Positions 17,073-25,899 of a stretch of 64,000 nt of DNA are shown piece by piece. Positions within the stretch are counted from its first letter, which is position 1, and each line of letters begins with the position of its first letter. Source of the stretch: Ruminococcaceae bacterium BL-4 (lineage in GTDB: Bacteria > Bacillota > Clostridia > Oscillospirales > Acutalibacteraceae); assembly GCA_902809935.1 (NCBI GenBank), contig LR778134.1:62001-126000 (forward strand). The letters are read 5' to 3'. The notes beneath the pieces are model-generated. The model was not told the DNA's origin, made no database searches, and saw only the letters and a list, made by a program, of their open reading frames with translations. The translations under genes were made by a program, and so were the position numbers.

Positions 17073-17960
17073 GTGACAGAAAAGATAGAAGCAGTTCAAC
17101 GAATGCAGGACTATATCGCATCTCACCTATTTGAAAAAATATCTCTGGCCGACTTGGCGGAAGCAGCGCACTTTTCGCCATGGTATGCAGCGCGAATATT
17201 CAAAGAATTGGTGAGTCTTTCTCCTGCAGATTATATCAGAAGATTAAAACTTTCAAAATCTGCGCTGCGGCTCAGGGATGAAAACATAAAAATTATCGAT
17301 ATTGCTTTTGATATGGGTTTCGTCAGCATTGATGGCTATCAAAGAGCTTTTCTCAGGGAATTCGGCTGTAATCCGAAGGAATATGCAAAAGCCCCTATTC
17401 CGCTGTCACTGTTCATCCCTTATGGCGTAAAATTCAGAATGCTATGGAAAAAGGAGCAAACGACTATGGAAAATATTCAAAATGTATTTGTACAGGTTAT
17501 TGAAAAGCCAGCAAGGAAAGTCATCATCAAAAGAGGGATAAAAGCCGATGAATACTGGAGCTACTGTAAAGAAGTAGGATGCGATGTGTGGGGAATTCTC
17601 ACAAGCATGAAATCCCTTTGTGGTGAACCGGTGTGTCTGTGGCTCCCGGAAAAGTACCGCAAGTCCGGTACTTCAAAATATGTTCAGGGCGTGGAAACCG
17701 CGCTCGATTTTGACGGTCAAATTCCGGCTGGATTTGATATTATCGAGCTTCCTTCGGCAAAGTATCTGATGTTTCAGGGGGAACCATTTGCCGAAGAGGA
17801 TTATTGCGAAGCAATCGAGGCCGTTCAGAAATCCATGGATCGATATGACCCGTCGGTTATCGGATATAATTGGGATGAAGAAAATCCACGTATCCAATTG
17901 GAGCCTGTTGGAACAAGAGGCTATATTGAACTGAAGGCAGTCCAAGCGAATACAAAATAG
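17073..17960 (+). CDS. AraC-family regulator with GyrI-like effector domain
   Basis: A 295-aa transcription factor. The N-terminal AraC-type double helix-turn-helix spans about residues 5-105 (ISLADLAEAAHFSPWYAARI, then IIDIAFDMGFVSIDGYQRAF with FGCNPKEY). The C-terminal half (about 130-290) is a GyrI-like small-molecule-binding domain. AGGAGG lies eight bases before GTG 17073; an earlier GTG at 17064 overlaps that site and is rejected. Such proteins often control multidrug efflux or stress genes. The DUF5714 gene upstream has its own terminator. Confidence 0.82.
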   Translation: MTEKIEAVQRMQDYIASHLFEKISLADLAEAAHFSPWYAARIFKELVSLSPADYIRRLKLSKSALRLRDENIKIIDIAFDMGFVSIDGYQRAFLREFGCNPKEYAKAPIPLSLFIPYGVKFRMLWKKEQTTMENIQNVFVQVIEKPARKVIIKRGIKADEYWSYCKEVGCDVWGILTSMKSLCGEPVCLWLPEKYRKSGTSKYVQGVETALDFDGQIPAGFDIIELPSAKYLMFQGEPFAEEDYCEAIEAVQKSMDRYDPSVIGYNWDEENPRIQLEPVGTRGYIELKAVQANTK

Positions 17961-18012
17961 TCATTATCAGAAGTTGCACCTAATTGAGCAACGACACAGC
18001 TAAACATAACTT

Positions 18013-18046
18013 AACCCCCGCATGAACACTATGTTTGTGCGGGGTT
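18013..18046 (+). terminator. Terminator hairpin (repeat copy 2)
   Basis: Hairpin AACCCCCGCAT with TGCGGGGTT and a T-rich tail. It matches the tRNA terminator at 12904-12937 with only about three differences, including the loop, so the two are copies. Confidence 0.8.
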
Positions 18047-18089
18047 CCTCTTTTTAGGATAAATCTTAAAATGAAGAAACATAAAAAGA

Positions 18090-18290
18090 AACCACCCCAA
18101 AGCTGGGGTGGTAATGTAAAGGATAAATTCACTTAGCAGAAATTACAAAAACTGTAGCAATTAAAGCAACGGCAGATATAGCTCCAAAAAGAACACATAT
18201 AATGGCCTCCTTTGTTCATATATTTGCTCTAGAGCAACATAATTGTAACAATTTTGTAACCGATTTGCAAACGAAATTTTTCCCAGTTTA
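18090..18290 (-). other. Tiny transcription unit (putative small peptide or sRNA)
   Basis: On the minus strand this short region has every signal of a gene: TTGCAA and TACAAT 17 bp apart, a perfect palindrome TTGCTCTAGAGCAA at the expected transcript start, an AAGGAGG ribosome site, and an intrinsic terminator (ACCACCCC with GGGGTGGT, 18092-18114, then T-rich). The ATG seven bases after the ribosome site opens a 21-codon Cys/aromatic-rich frame (MCSFWSYICRC). The adjacent frame encodes a hydrophobic peptide (CVLFGAISAVALIATVFV), like holin-like or type I toxins, but lacks a normal start codon. It could be a frameshifted small toxin gene or a regulatory RNA. Confidence 0.5.
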
Positions 18291-18436
18291 AATTTCATTG
18301 CAAATCTACAGGAGATGGGAATTATACGGTCAATAAAAAGCTTTTAGACAAAGCCAAATTACTTTGCCTTATATGTTTTGAAAGTTCCCTGATGTAGATG
18401 GAAACTGCACAGGGAACTTACTTGTGGTACATTCGA

Positions 18437-19801
18437 TTATGAAAGCAAGCAAAAAGCAGTAATAATTCCGGCGCTGATTCCACAAATAACTGGGATTAGA
18501 TTTTTTCGTGCTAATTCCATTGGTTTTACATTGCAAATTGCCGCAACTGGAATAACACCCCATGGAATGATAGTGCCACCACCAATCCAAATGGTAATAA
18601 CCTGCCCAAGGGCCGCCAATGTTGCTGCATTGGCACCTGTTGCAACAGAGAATGTCTGCGCAATAGAACCTACCATTGGTAAACCGGAAAATCCGGAACC
18701 ATCCAATCCTGTAATTGCCGCAACGGCAGATTCAATCAGAATTGTTGGTGCACGCCCTACTGGGACCGCATTTGTCATCGCAATTCCAATATCGCTTAGA
18801 ATCCCAGGTGCATCTTTTCCAAGCACTTTTGCTGCAAATTCTCCGTTCCCCATAAAAAAGAGTGCTGCGATCACGATGACCGGTGCAAAAATAGAAATTG
18901 AAAATTTAAATCCATATTTGATATGATCCGTGATCTTTTCCAGAGAAGAAAGAATGTCTCCATTAAAGAGCATAATAATTACCATAATAATGAGAGCCGT
19001 CCCACCAACAAGAGCGGTTGCATCTTCTCCAACAATTTTAAATTTTAACATTATAACAATATCAAATAAGAATGCAGCTGGCGTAAGGACAGCAATCACA
19101 TAGGCAAACTTCGACGGATGCTTTTCATTGTCCCTTTTTGATTCTGATAAAATTTGTGGCTCCTTTTTCATGTCTCGTAAAAACATAACATAAGAAACGA
19201 TAACCGTTACAACGCTGACAGCCGCCCAAATTGGAATGGAAGCGGTCATTACTTCTGTTACCGAAATTCCGGCAGCTTTTGCCGTAATTGATGGAGCTCC
19301 CTGAATAAAGAAGTCACTGGAAAGCCCAATGCCATGGCCAAAAATATTCATAGCAACGGCAGCCCAAATCGCCGGGAGTCCCGCATCAAGCGCAACTGGA
19401 AGCAGCAAAGCTCCAATGAGCGCAACTGCTGGTGAAGGCCAGATAAACCATGAAAAGATCAGCATTACACAGCCAACCAAAAAAAATGCTGGCTTTCTAG
19501 TATGGATCATACGCTGCAGCGGGCGAATCATAATTCGGTCAGCGCCCACCATTTCCAAAGATTTTGACATAGACATAATCAACGAAATCACAATAATAAT
19601 TCCGATAAATTCACCGGCAGATGATACAATGGCATGATAAAGCATTTGAACTGCCAGAATGAAATTATGACTATAAGCGAAGCAGATCGCAAAAATCCCA
19701 ATAATACAGGGAAGAACGATCTCCTTTTTCTTGAGCAGAGCGGCAATAATAAAAAGCACTGCAGCAATATAAATAACGTGCAGTGTTCCTAATTGAGCCA
19801 T
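18437..19801 (-). CDS. Multi-pass anion/organic-acid transporter (ion-transporter type)
   Basis: A 454-aa inner-membrane permease with about 11-12 hydrophobic segments. Two Gly/Pro-rich half-helix regions (IFSWFIWPSPAVALIGALLL and GGGTIIPWGVIPVAA) suggest the inverted-repeat ion-transporter fold of DcuC/CitMHS/GntP-like carriers. GGGGGA precedes the ATG. No substrate motif is decisive; dicarboxylates or another organic anion are plausible. It diverges from an amino-acid symporter gene, with the promoter region shared between them. Confidence 0.65.
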   Translation of the reverse strand: MAQLGTLHVIYIAAVLFIIAALLKKKEIVLPCIIGIFAICFAYSHNFILAVQMLYHAIVSSAGEFIGIIIVISLIMSMSKSLEMVGADRIMIRPLQRMIHTRKPAFFLVGCVMLIFSWFIWPSPAVALIGALLLPVALDAGLPAIWAAVAMNIFGHGIGLSSDFFIQGAPSITAKAAGISVTEVMTASIPIWAAVSVVTVIVSYVMFLRDMKKEPQILSESKRDNEKHPSKFAYVIAVLTPAAFLFDIVIMLKFKIVGEDATALVGGTALIIMVIIMLFNGDILSSLEKITDHIKYGFKFSISIFAPVIVIAALFFMGNGEFAAKVLGKDAPGILSDIGIAMTNAVPVGRAPTILIESAVAAITGLDGSGFSGLPMVGSIAQTFSVATGANAATLAALGQVITIWIGGGTIIPWGVIPVAAICNVKPMELARKNLIPVICGISAGIITAFCLLS

Positions 19802-19937
19802 CTAAGATTCCCCCTATCACGCCATTATATGGATTTATCGTCTTAGATGATTTATTTTTTAAAATTCTTTTTCGTTTTTTCGGCCGTATTTTCCCAATTA
19901 AAATTTTAAAAGGATATTTTCTAAAATGAAAATATCC

Positions 19938-19965
19938 TTGACGAATTTCTGTAATTTGCTAAAAT
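19938..19965 (+). promoter_or_regulatory. SigA promoter of the alanine-type symporter gene
   Basis: TTGACG (19938-19943) and TAAAAT (19960-19965) with a 16-bp spacer. Confidence 0.6.
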
Positions 19966-20049
19966 AGAAATAATGTTGACTCAAAGCTTTGGACTGAATG
20001 CAAAATTCACTTTAAAGCTATGAAGATAATCAAACAGGGAGGAAAATTT

Positions 20050-21453
20050 ATGATGCAAATTTTAGACGGGTTAGACAGTTTTCTTTATTACCCAATATTG
20101 ATTATTGTTTTGCTCGCAGCAGGTCTTTTTTTTAGTTTTCGAACGCATTTTGTTCAGCTTCGCATGTTTGCAGAATCTATTCGGGTCGTATCTGAAAAGC
20201 CTGCAAAAGAAAACACTGTTTCTTCTTTTCAAGCGCTCATGGTATCTACCGCTTCTCGAGTTGGTACCGGTAATATCATTGGTGTTTCCACAGCACTTTG
20301 CCTCGGCGGTCCTGGTGCAGCTTTCTGGATGTGGGTAATTGCATTGATTGGTGCAGCTTCTGCTTTTATTGAAAGCACGCTCGCTCAGATTTTTAAACGC
20401 CGTGATAATAATGGAGACAGTTACGGTGGTCCTGCTTATTACATTGAAACAGCCCTCCACAATCGTGGTTTGGCAGTTCTTTTCTCTGTCTGCTTAATTC
20501 TCACTTATGCCGGTGGCTTTAACATGCTTGCCTCTTACAATCTGCAATCCACCTTTGCAGTCTACAGCTTCTACGATTCCGCTTCTACTCCATGGATTAT
20601 CGGCCTTATCCTTGCCGCTCTTGTCGCATGGTGTGTGCTGGGAGGCGGCAAACGAATCGTAAAAGCAACCAGCTTGATTGTCCCAATTATGGGTATTCTC
20701 TATGTGTTAGTCTCTTTAATCGTCTTTTTTGCGCATCTCAATATTATTCCTGATGTTTTTGCTATGATTTTTGAAAATGCCTTTGATTTCAAATCAATCT
20801 TTGGTGGAATTGCAGGTTCCTGTATGATGTACGGAATTAAACGCGGACTTTATTCCAACGAAGCCGGCGTAGGTTCCGCTCCAAATGCAGCAGCCGCTGC
20901 TGATGTTTCTCACCCCGTCAAGCAAGGACTTGTTCAAGTTCTTTCCGTCTTTATTGATACACTTTTGCTCTGTACTGCAACCGCTCTGATGTGTCTCTGC
21001 TCCGGCATTGCACCAACCAAAGAGCTTGCCGGTGCCCCTTATGTACAGCAGGCTGTTTCCAGTGTCCTTGGTGGATTCGGTCCCATTTTTGTTACAGTTG
21101 CAATGGTACTTTTCGCCTTTACAACACTTTTAGGAAACCTTTTTTATGTAGACAACTGCCTTACCTTTATTCACCGCAAAATCCCCAGCAAAAAATTCAT
21201 GGTTTGGTTCCGTCTATTCTGTTCTTTTATTGTTTTGATCGGTGCAACTCTGCCAATGGCAGCTGCATGGGACCTTGCCGATATCATGATGGCAATCATG
21301 TGTATGATTAATTTACCGGCTTGTGTAGCGCTGAGCAATGTCGCTGTCAAAGCCTGTAAAGACTATGAGAAACAAAAAAAGGCCGGAAAAAATCCGGTAT
21401 TCCATGCTGCAGATGTTGGTCTAAATCCTGATGAACTGGATTATTGGAAATAA
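20050..21453 (+). CDS. Sodium:alanine symporter family protein (AGCS)
   Basis: A 467-aa amino-acid/Na+ symporter in the cytoplasmic membrane with about 11 helices. Family signatures are FQALMVSTASRVGTGNIIGV (near residue 65), GGPGAAFWMWV and the later SNEAGVGSAPNAAAAA. The ATG at 20050 (MMQILDGL) follows AGGGAGG; the longer frame is rejected. Alanine or glycine is the usual substrate of the family. A strong bidirectional terminator follows. Confidence 0.9.
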   Translation: MMQILDGLDSFLYYPILIIVLLAAGLFFSFRTHFVQLRMFAESIRVVSEKPAKENTVSSFQALMVSTASRVGTGNIIGVSTALCLGGPGAAFWMWVIALIGAASAFIESTLAQIFKRRDNNGDSYGGPAYYIETALHNRGLAVLFSVCLILTYAGGFNMLASYNLQSTFAVYSFYDSASTPWIIGLILAALVAWCVLGGGKRIVKATSLIVPIMGILYVLVSLIVFFAHLNIIPDVFAMIFENAFDFKSIFGGIAGSCMMYGIKRGLYSNEAGVGSAPNAAAAADVSHPVKQGLVQVLSVFIDTLLLCTATALMCLCSGIAPTKELAGAPYVQQAVSSVLGGFGPIFVTVAMVLFAFTTLLGNLFYVDNCLTFIHRKIPSKKFMVWFRLFCSFIVLIGATLPMAAAWDLADIMMAIMCMINLPACVALSNVAVKACKDYEKQKKAGKNPVFHAADVGLNPDELDYWK

Positions 21454-21475
21454 TTATTCCTTGTTTATGCAAAAT

Positions 21476-21525
21476 AAAAAAGCGCAGACTTTTTGCCGTT
21501 ATAAAGCAGAAAGCCTGCGCTTTTT
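21476..21525. terminator. Bidirectional terminator
   Basis: Stem AAAAAGCGCAG with CTGCGCTTTTT between the symporter gene (+) and the phage-type module (-). Confidence 0.85.
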
Positions 21526-21562
21526 ATTTAACTAATAAAGTCTTTCCTATTTAATGATCTTT

Positions 21563-21856
21563 TTATGATTTTCCTCTGGTCCTAACAATCGCCTGATAGG
21601 CTCCATTGCTGGAAGTTGAGACTAATACCGCATTAAACGGAATCAAAGCCCAAACCGTCCATGGTTGCAAAAATCCTCCAGTGGCCGCAGTAGAAATCAG
21701 CAGCACAAAGAGCGCAATCAAATAGCTGAGTCCCTGCGTCGGCATTTTACTCAGTACTCCAATGTTTTTTAAAAACTGCGTCAGCAAACTCGTTACAGCT
21801 GCCGCGCCCACAAACGTTGCCAAAAAATCCCAGCTTAAGAATTCAGTCATGTTCAT
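21563..21856 (-). CDS. Holin-like small membrane protein
   Basis: A 97-aa protein with about three hydrophobic segments (FLATFVGAAAVTSLLTQFL, YLIALFVLLISTAATGGFL and the WALIPFNAVLVS region) and a short basic tail ending RTRGKS. Last gene of a phage-type lysis cassette, downstream of a coiled-coil protein and a lysozyme, where holins usually lie. AAGGAGG sits six bases before the chosen ATG. It overlaps the gene before it by 14 bases. Confidence 0.7.
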   Translation of the reverse strand: MNMTEFLSWDFLATFVGAAAVTSLLTQFLKNIGVLSKMPTQGLSYLIALFVLLISTAATGGFLQPWTVWALIPFNAVLVSTSSNGAYQAIVRTRGKS

Positions 21857-22079
21857 CATGATCCTCCTTATCCTCCAAATCACTAATCCTGTGATTTGCA
21901 GCTTTCATCTGTTCTTCCAATCTATAAGTACGCTCAACGACCTGATTATGTTTTGCGACTTTCTCCTCCAATTTCTGCAAACGAAAATCCACCAATTTGT
22001 TGGCAGCCCGAATTCCACTCCAGCTGCCGACCGCTGTTCCCAAAAAAGCGATCAGCGCAACTACTACTTCGGTTGGCAT
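21843..22079 (-). CDS. Phage lysis-module coiled-coil membrane protein
   Basis: A 78-aa protein with one N-terminal membrane segment (TEVVVALIAFLGTAVGSWSG) and a C-terminal coiled coil (LVDFRLQKLEEKVAKHNQ, then RTYRLEEQMKAANHRISDLE). This form is common next to holin and endolysin genes of clostridial phages. The GTG further upstream is inside the ribosome site, so ATG 22079 is used. Its exact job is unknown; by analogy with XhlA-type proteins it may assist lysis or localisation. Confidence 0.7.
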   Translation of the reverse strand: MPTEVVVALIAFLGTAVGSWSGIRAANKLVDFRLQKLEEKVAKHNQVVERTYRLEEQMKAANHRISDLEDKEDHDEHD

Positions 22080-22093
22080 TGCTATCACCTCCT

Positions 22094-23170
22094 TTATCGA
22101 ACCGTAATCTGGAATCGGTCGATTTTTTCTCCAAAGCAGCCCGCATAACCGTCTTGACCATTTTTTATTTCGTCATCCTGCTGCCAGTCATAATAGTCTT
22201 CTTTGAGCGGAGAAACCCGATAGCAAGCTTTTTTATAAGGCCGAATGGAATTAGGTGTCTCATAATAAACAGCCACTGCATCAATCGGTGTGCCATTCCC
22301 TGCATATCCATTTTCAAAGTCATCCGTATCATAACCGTTAACTTCAGGCAACCAATTTCCGTCTTTTGTATGGACTCGATATCGAACAGAACCACAGTTA
22401 ACTCCAACAGCGAGATCAGTAATTGCCTGCCCCTCGATTCCAGCAAAATCCGAAAGATTATTTACTTCTGGCAGCCAACCACTTTCTTGAGTTCTCACAC
22501 GATACTTTATTCTAATTTTTTTCATTTCAGAAGAGGGAAACTGCGTCGAGACCGGTGCTGCGCTATTTTCCAAATTTAAATAGGCGATATTAGTATCAAT
22601 ACTGCCATTGCATCCTGCAACAGAAGTTCCACCGAACTGCCAAAGGGGACAGGAAACGGATGGTCTATTGACATCATACTGTGCAAACCATAAAGGATAA
22701 CTTGCTAATCTGCTCATATCAAACCAATTTCTGCAGTAATCCAAATTCGAATAATTACCTGCCTGATATCCCGCAGAAACGATTGCACTTAAAAATGCAA
22801 CCGCCATATCGGTAACCAGTGCCTTATCCGGCTCAACTCCTTGCTCTTTGGAATAACGAACGGAATCATATTCGTAATCAAAAAAGACAGGCCACGTGAT
22901 TTGGTTTTGATACGGTCTGAGAACCGTCAAGCAAGTTTCCGCTTCTTTTTGCGCATCCTGCACAGAAGTTGCATAGCTGAACCAATACACGCCGACCGAA
23001 ATTCCTGCATTGATTGCCCCCTGTATATTTCTATCAAAGAATTTATCTTTTTGACTGATGTCATTACCATAACCAGCACGAATAATAGCAAAGTCAATTT
23101 CATCATTTTTTACAGCGTTCCAATCGATAAAGCCATTGTGGGCACTGACATCAATCCCTTTCAAACTCAT
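22094..23170 (-). CDS. GH25 lysozyme (phage-type endolysin) with C-terminal wall-binding repeats
   Basis: A 358-aa muramidase. The GH25 domain covers about residues 1-190 (KGIDVSAHNGFIDWNAV, FFDYEYDSVRY with acidic catalytic residues, LWFAQYD, LWQFGGTSVAG). The C-terminal part has two or three related repeats (YRVRTQESGWLPEVNNLSDF; YRVHTKDGNWLPEVNGYDTD), each ending in a hydrophobic stretch, of the ChW/wall-binding type. There is no signal peptide, consistent with holin-dependent release. It belongs to the module with the baseplate-like gene upstream and the holin-like genes downstream. Confidence 0.88.
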   Translation of the reverse strand: MSLKGIDVSAHNGFIDWNAVKNDEIDFAIIRAGYGNDISQKDKFFDRNIQGAINAGISVGVYWFSYATSVQDAQKEAETCLTVLRPYQNQITWPVFFDYEYDSVRYSKEQGVEPDKALVTDMAVAFLSAIVSAGYQAGNYSNLDYCRNWFDMSRLASYPLWFAQYDVNRPSVSCPLWQFGGTSVAGCNGSIDTNIAYLNLENSAAPVSTQFPSSEMKKIRIKYRVRTQESGWLPEVNNLSDFAGIEGQAITDLAVGVNCGSVRYRVHTKDGNWLPEVNGYDTDDFENGYAGNGTPIDAVAVYYETPNSIRPYKKACYRVSPLKEDYYDWQQDDEIKNGQDGYAGCFGEKIDRFQITVR

Positions 23171-23378
23171 TTTGTGCCTCCAAAGCCTTCTGTACTTTTC
23201 CCATTGCAAGTTGCAATTGGATAATCGGGTCTGATTCCTGCTGCTTTTTTATTTTAGCTAATTCAGCATCCGTATATTTTGTAAAAACTAAATCGCCATT
23301 AGAATTTTGCAAATACCTCCCTGTGCTGAAATCAAGCATACCGGTAATCGGATTCCCATTTTCATCTAAAATTTTCAT
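23151..23378 (-). CDS. Small phage-type protein of unknown function
   Basis: A 75-aa acidic protein: an N-terminal MKILDENGNPI plus TGRYLQNSNGDLVFTKYTD, then a helical tail. Such short genes commonly lie between tail-fibre and lysozyme genes. It overlaps the lysozyme start by 20 bases, so it is translationally coupled. Confidence 0.65.
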   Translation of the reverse strand: MKILDENGNPITGMLDFSTGRYLQNSNGDLVFTKYTDAELAKIKKQQESDPIIQLQLAMGKVQKALEAQNEFERD

Positions 23379-23387
23379 AAGCCCTCC

Positions 23388-24557
23388 TTATCCTAAAAGA
23401 AAATATGGTTGTAGCTCAAGGCTGTAAAATGCTGGCATAATATGTACATATCCCTCACTGCTAACTACCGAAAAAAATGTAGATTGCGGAATATTTCGCA
23501 GCCAATATGTATATCTTTTGCAGATTTTATCAGGAGAAAGTCGGAATAATGGAAGTTGACCGCAAGAAATTCCAATATTAAAATAATATCCGTATTTGGT
23601 AAGTCCAAATGTCCCATGACCCAAGACTTCCTCAACGGTCATAAGATTAACTGTAGAATCAAACCAAGACCAGTCTGAAGGAACACCGGAGGAAGTGGCA
23701 TTCGTTAATAATTCTCTGCTTGTGATTAAATGTGAACCAAACGCATCACCAAGATATCCCGCCCATACTGGCAAAACATCAGTATACATTTTACTGCCTA
23801 CATATCCACCATCTGTTGTATTGGTATCATTCATTTTGTAAGAACCAAAACTTGTAGTCGGCATTACAACGATATGATGTTTAGTCAGTGCAGTATCTCC
23901 GCGATTCATTTTTACATCACAGCCTAAAACTTGGAACACATAATTTTGCCCATTCACTGTTTTATTAAAATAGTCCCCGACAAAAATATCGTCAAAAGTG
24001 CCGTTTGCAATATTCGTATACATAGAGCCGTCAGCCTCGTTTGCGCTAATGTCCTTACCTCTATAAATGCTGTTATGATATCCGGAGTTTTGGAAAACTG
24101 TAGTATACTCGGTTGCCTTGTCTGCGGCTTGATTTGCCTTTTGAATTGCTTTTTTAGTGTCAGAAATCAGTTGATACAAAACCGAAACTTCCCCATCGCC
24201 AGGAATCGATTTATCAATTTTACAGGGAAAAACCCGCAAAACCAAATTATCAACCCGCAAATCATAAACTTCTGGTTTTACAATCTGAATCCAACATTTC
24301 AAATCCCCAGAAGACCTGCATGCTTCATACGTCAAAGTAACGGATGCCAAATTTTCGGAGATTGTCATTGGAAGCTGCAAGATTTTATCCTCTTCGGAAA
24401 TATAAAACGTTGCTGTTGTTCCAGAAAGGTCAATTTGCTGACCATCGGGTCCATCAATTTCTATCTGATAAGTTCTTGCATTGTGCTCTCCCTGAAACGC
24501 CCGGAGAATTTTTGCTGTTCCTCCTCCGTCCGCAGGAATTTTTATTTTTTGATTCAT
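23388..24557 (-). CDS. Phage baseplate/receptor-binding protein (BppU-like N-terminus)
   Basis: A 389-aa structural protein. Residues about 1-130 look like the N-terminal baseplate-attachment domain of BppU-type proteins (YQIEIDGPDGQQIDLSGTTA; TFYISEEDK). A helical linker (KAIQKANQAADKATEY) is followed by a C-terminal domain typical of variable tail-tip proteins (TTDGGYVGSKMYTDVLPVWA; FGSHLITSRELL). No other tail, head or integration gene is near, so this is a remnant or a domesticated cassette. Confidence 0.65.
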   Translation of the reverse strand: MNQKIKIPADGGGTAKILRAFQGEHNARTYQIEIDGPDGQQIDLSGTTATFYISEEDKILQLPMTISENLASVTLTYEACRSSGDLKCWIQIVKPEVYDLRVDNLVLRVFPCKIDKSIPGDGEVSVLYQLISDTKKAIQKANQAADKATEYTTVFQNSGYHNSIYRGKDISANEADGSMYTNIANGTFDDIFVGDYFNKTVNGQNYVFQVLGCDVKMNRGDTALTKHHIVVMPTTSFGSYKMNDTNTTDGGYVGSKMYTDVLPVWAGYLGDAFGSHLITSRELLTNATSSGVPSDWSWFDSTVNLMTVEEVLGHGTFGLTKYGYYFNIGISCGQLPLFRLSPDKICKRYTYWLRNIPQSTFFSVVSSEGYVHIMPAFYSLELQPYFLLG

Positions 24558-24640
24558 GTGGCTGCACCACTCCTTTCACTCCTCCGAAAAAAAGCGCTTT
24601 AAATTCGCCTATTGGGGCAAAAAAAGAAAAATTGCAATAA

Positions 24641-24690
24641 AAAAGGCCCGTCGAAGTACAGATTTCTCTGTTCTCGACGAGTCTTACTAA
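24641..24690 (-). terminator. Terminator-like hairpin upstream of the phage-type module
   Basis: The arms GTCGA and TCGAC with flanking complementarity form an imperfect stem with an A/T-rich edge. It probably terminates the DUF3048 gene, which ends at 24702. Confidence 0.5.
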
Positions 24691-24701
24691 TTTTTTATTT
24701 T

Positions 24702-25790
24702 TTAGGAACAAGTAACATAACCCGGATAATTGAGCGCAATATAAGTTTTTCCACGGTTTAGTTTTAGTTCTTTTCCACTATCGTCATAAAACTTAAGATA
24801 ATCATACTCTCCGGTTTTCTCCCATGTAATCGACTGTACCACTCCGTCAGAGAGATAATATCCTTTATAAGTTCCCTTTCCACCCTTCCAGTTTACACTT
24901 TTGTGGCCAGTATTGTCCATCTGTGAAATGTCTGTTTCCAAAACAATCACATTTGTAAAGCTTAACTGTATACCGGTAACTCCATCGACATGTGGTTTTC
25001 CATTATGCTGTTTTAGATAAGTTCCAGTCTTTGAATCATAAGTAAAGGTGCTAAAATAATCCCCCTGGCCAAACTGCACATTCATCTTTGTACAGGCATT
25101 TCCATTAGGCTTTATTAAATTTGTCCCTGACTGGAATGAAAAAGCCGGGCCGTTTTTTTCCGACTTCAAATCTGTACGTACACCATTTTCTTTTAAAGCG
25201 GAAGCAAGTCCGGTCCCATCAAAATAGCCTGTATGTTCCAAACTCATCCCGTTATTTAAGCGAGCCTGATCTCTTCCATAAAGCCCATAAGTGTTTTCTG
25301 TACCATTGAGGTGATCAATATCCAGTGTATTCAATACCTGCTGTGCCATTCCAGGATCCTGCCCCCAATGCACATAAAACGCATCAAAGCCAACTGCAAG
25401 AATTGGATAATAGTATCGGCAGCTGCGCAAAGAACAAATTTTGGGCACTTTTGTATAATCACCATACATCGCCATCAGACGAGTAATATTATCCTCCACC
25501 GGAATCTCAAAAATCACATCGGCATCAGAGACTCCATACTGCGGCAAAGAATCCACGAGATTATTTACCATGACCGCCACGGGACGTTTTCCGACTGCTC
25601 CATCCGTTAGAGTACCCAGCCCTGTTAAAAGGTCCATATTTTTGGGATTTCCTTCGTTTTGAGACTGCGAAGAAACAGGCGCAGAGGAAGTCGGCGCTTC
25701 CGGAGCAGAGGAGACCGGAGCTGTCTGTCCACAGCCGGCCATTAGCAAAGTTACAGCCAATGCCAAGGCCAAAGTTTTACACTTTTTCAT
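24702..25790 (-). CDS. DUF3048 lipoprotein (YerB-like)
   Basis: A 362-aa secreted lipoprotein: signal peptide with lipobox MAGC, a Ser/Pro-rich linker, then the DUF3048 domain (KRPVAVMVNNLVDSLPQYG; DVIFEIPVEDNITRLMAMYG; then YYYPILAVGFDAFYVHWGQ) and its C-terminal part (GVVQSITWEKTGEYDYLKFY). ATG 25790 follows GGAG; 40 upstream in-frame codons have no ribosome site and are rejected. Function unknown; related proteins are cell-surface, sometimes linked to the division machinery. It lies after phoR but more than 100 bp away. Confidence 0.82.
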   Translation of the reverse strand: MKKCKTLALALAVTLLMAGCGQTAPVSSAPEAPTSSAPVSSQSQNEGNPKNMDLLTGLGTLTDGAVGKRPVAVMVNNLVDSLPQYGVSDADVIFEIPVEDNITRLMAMYGDYTKVPKICSLRSCRYYYPILAVGFDAFYVHWGQDPGMAQQVLNTLDIDHLNGTENTYGLYGRDQARLNNGMSLEHTGYFDGTGLASALKENGVRTDLKSEKNGPAFSFQSGTNLIKPNGNACTKMNVQFGQGDYFSTFTYDSKTGTYLKQHNGKPHVDGVTGIQLSFTNVIVLETDISQMDNTGHKSVNWKGGKGTYKGYYLSDGVVQSITWEKTGEYDYLKFYDDSGKELKLNRGKTYIALNYPGYVTCS

Positions 25791-25899
25791 AAAAATCTCC
25801 TTCCCTAAAAAACATATTAAAGGTATTGTATCATATTTTTTAAAAAAAGGAAGGATTAAAAGGAGGAATATTCCAAATGTATTTTTAATGAAATAAAAG

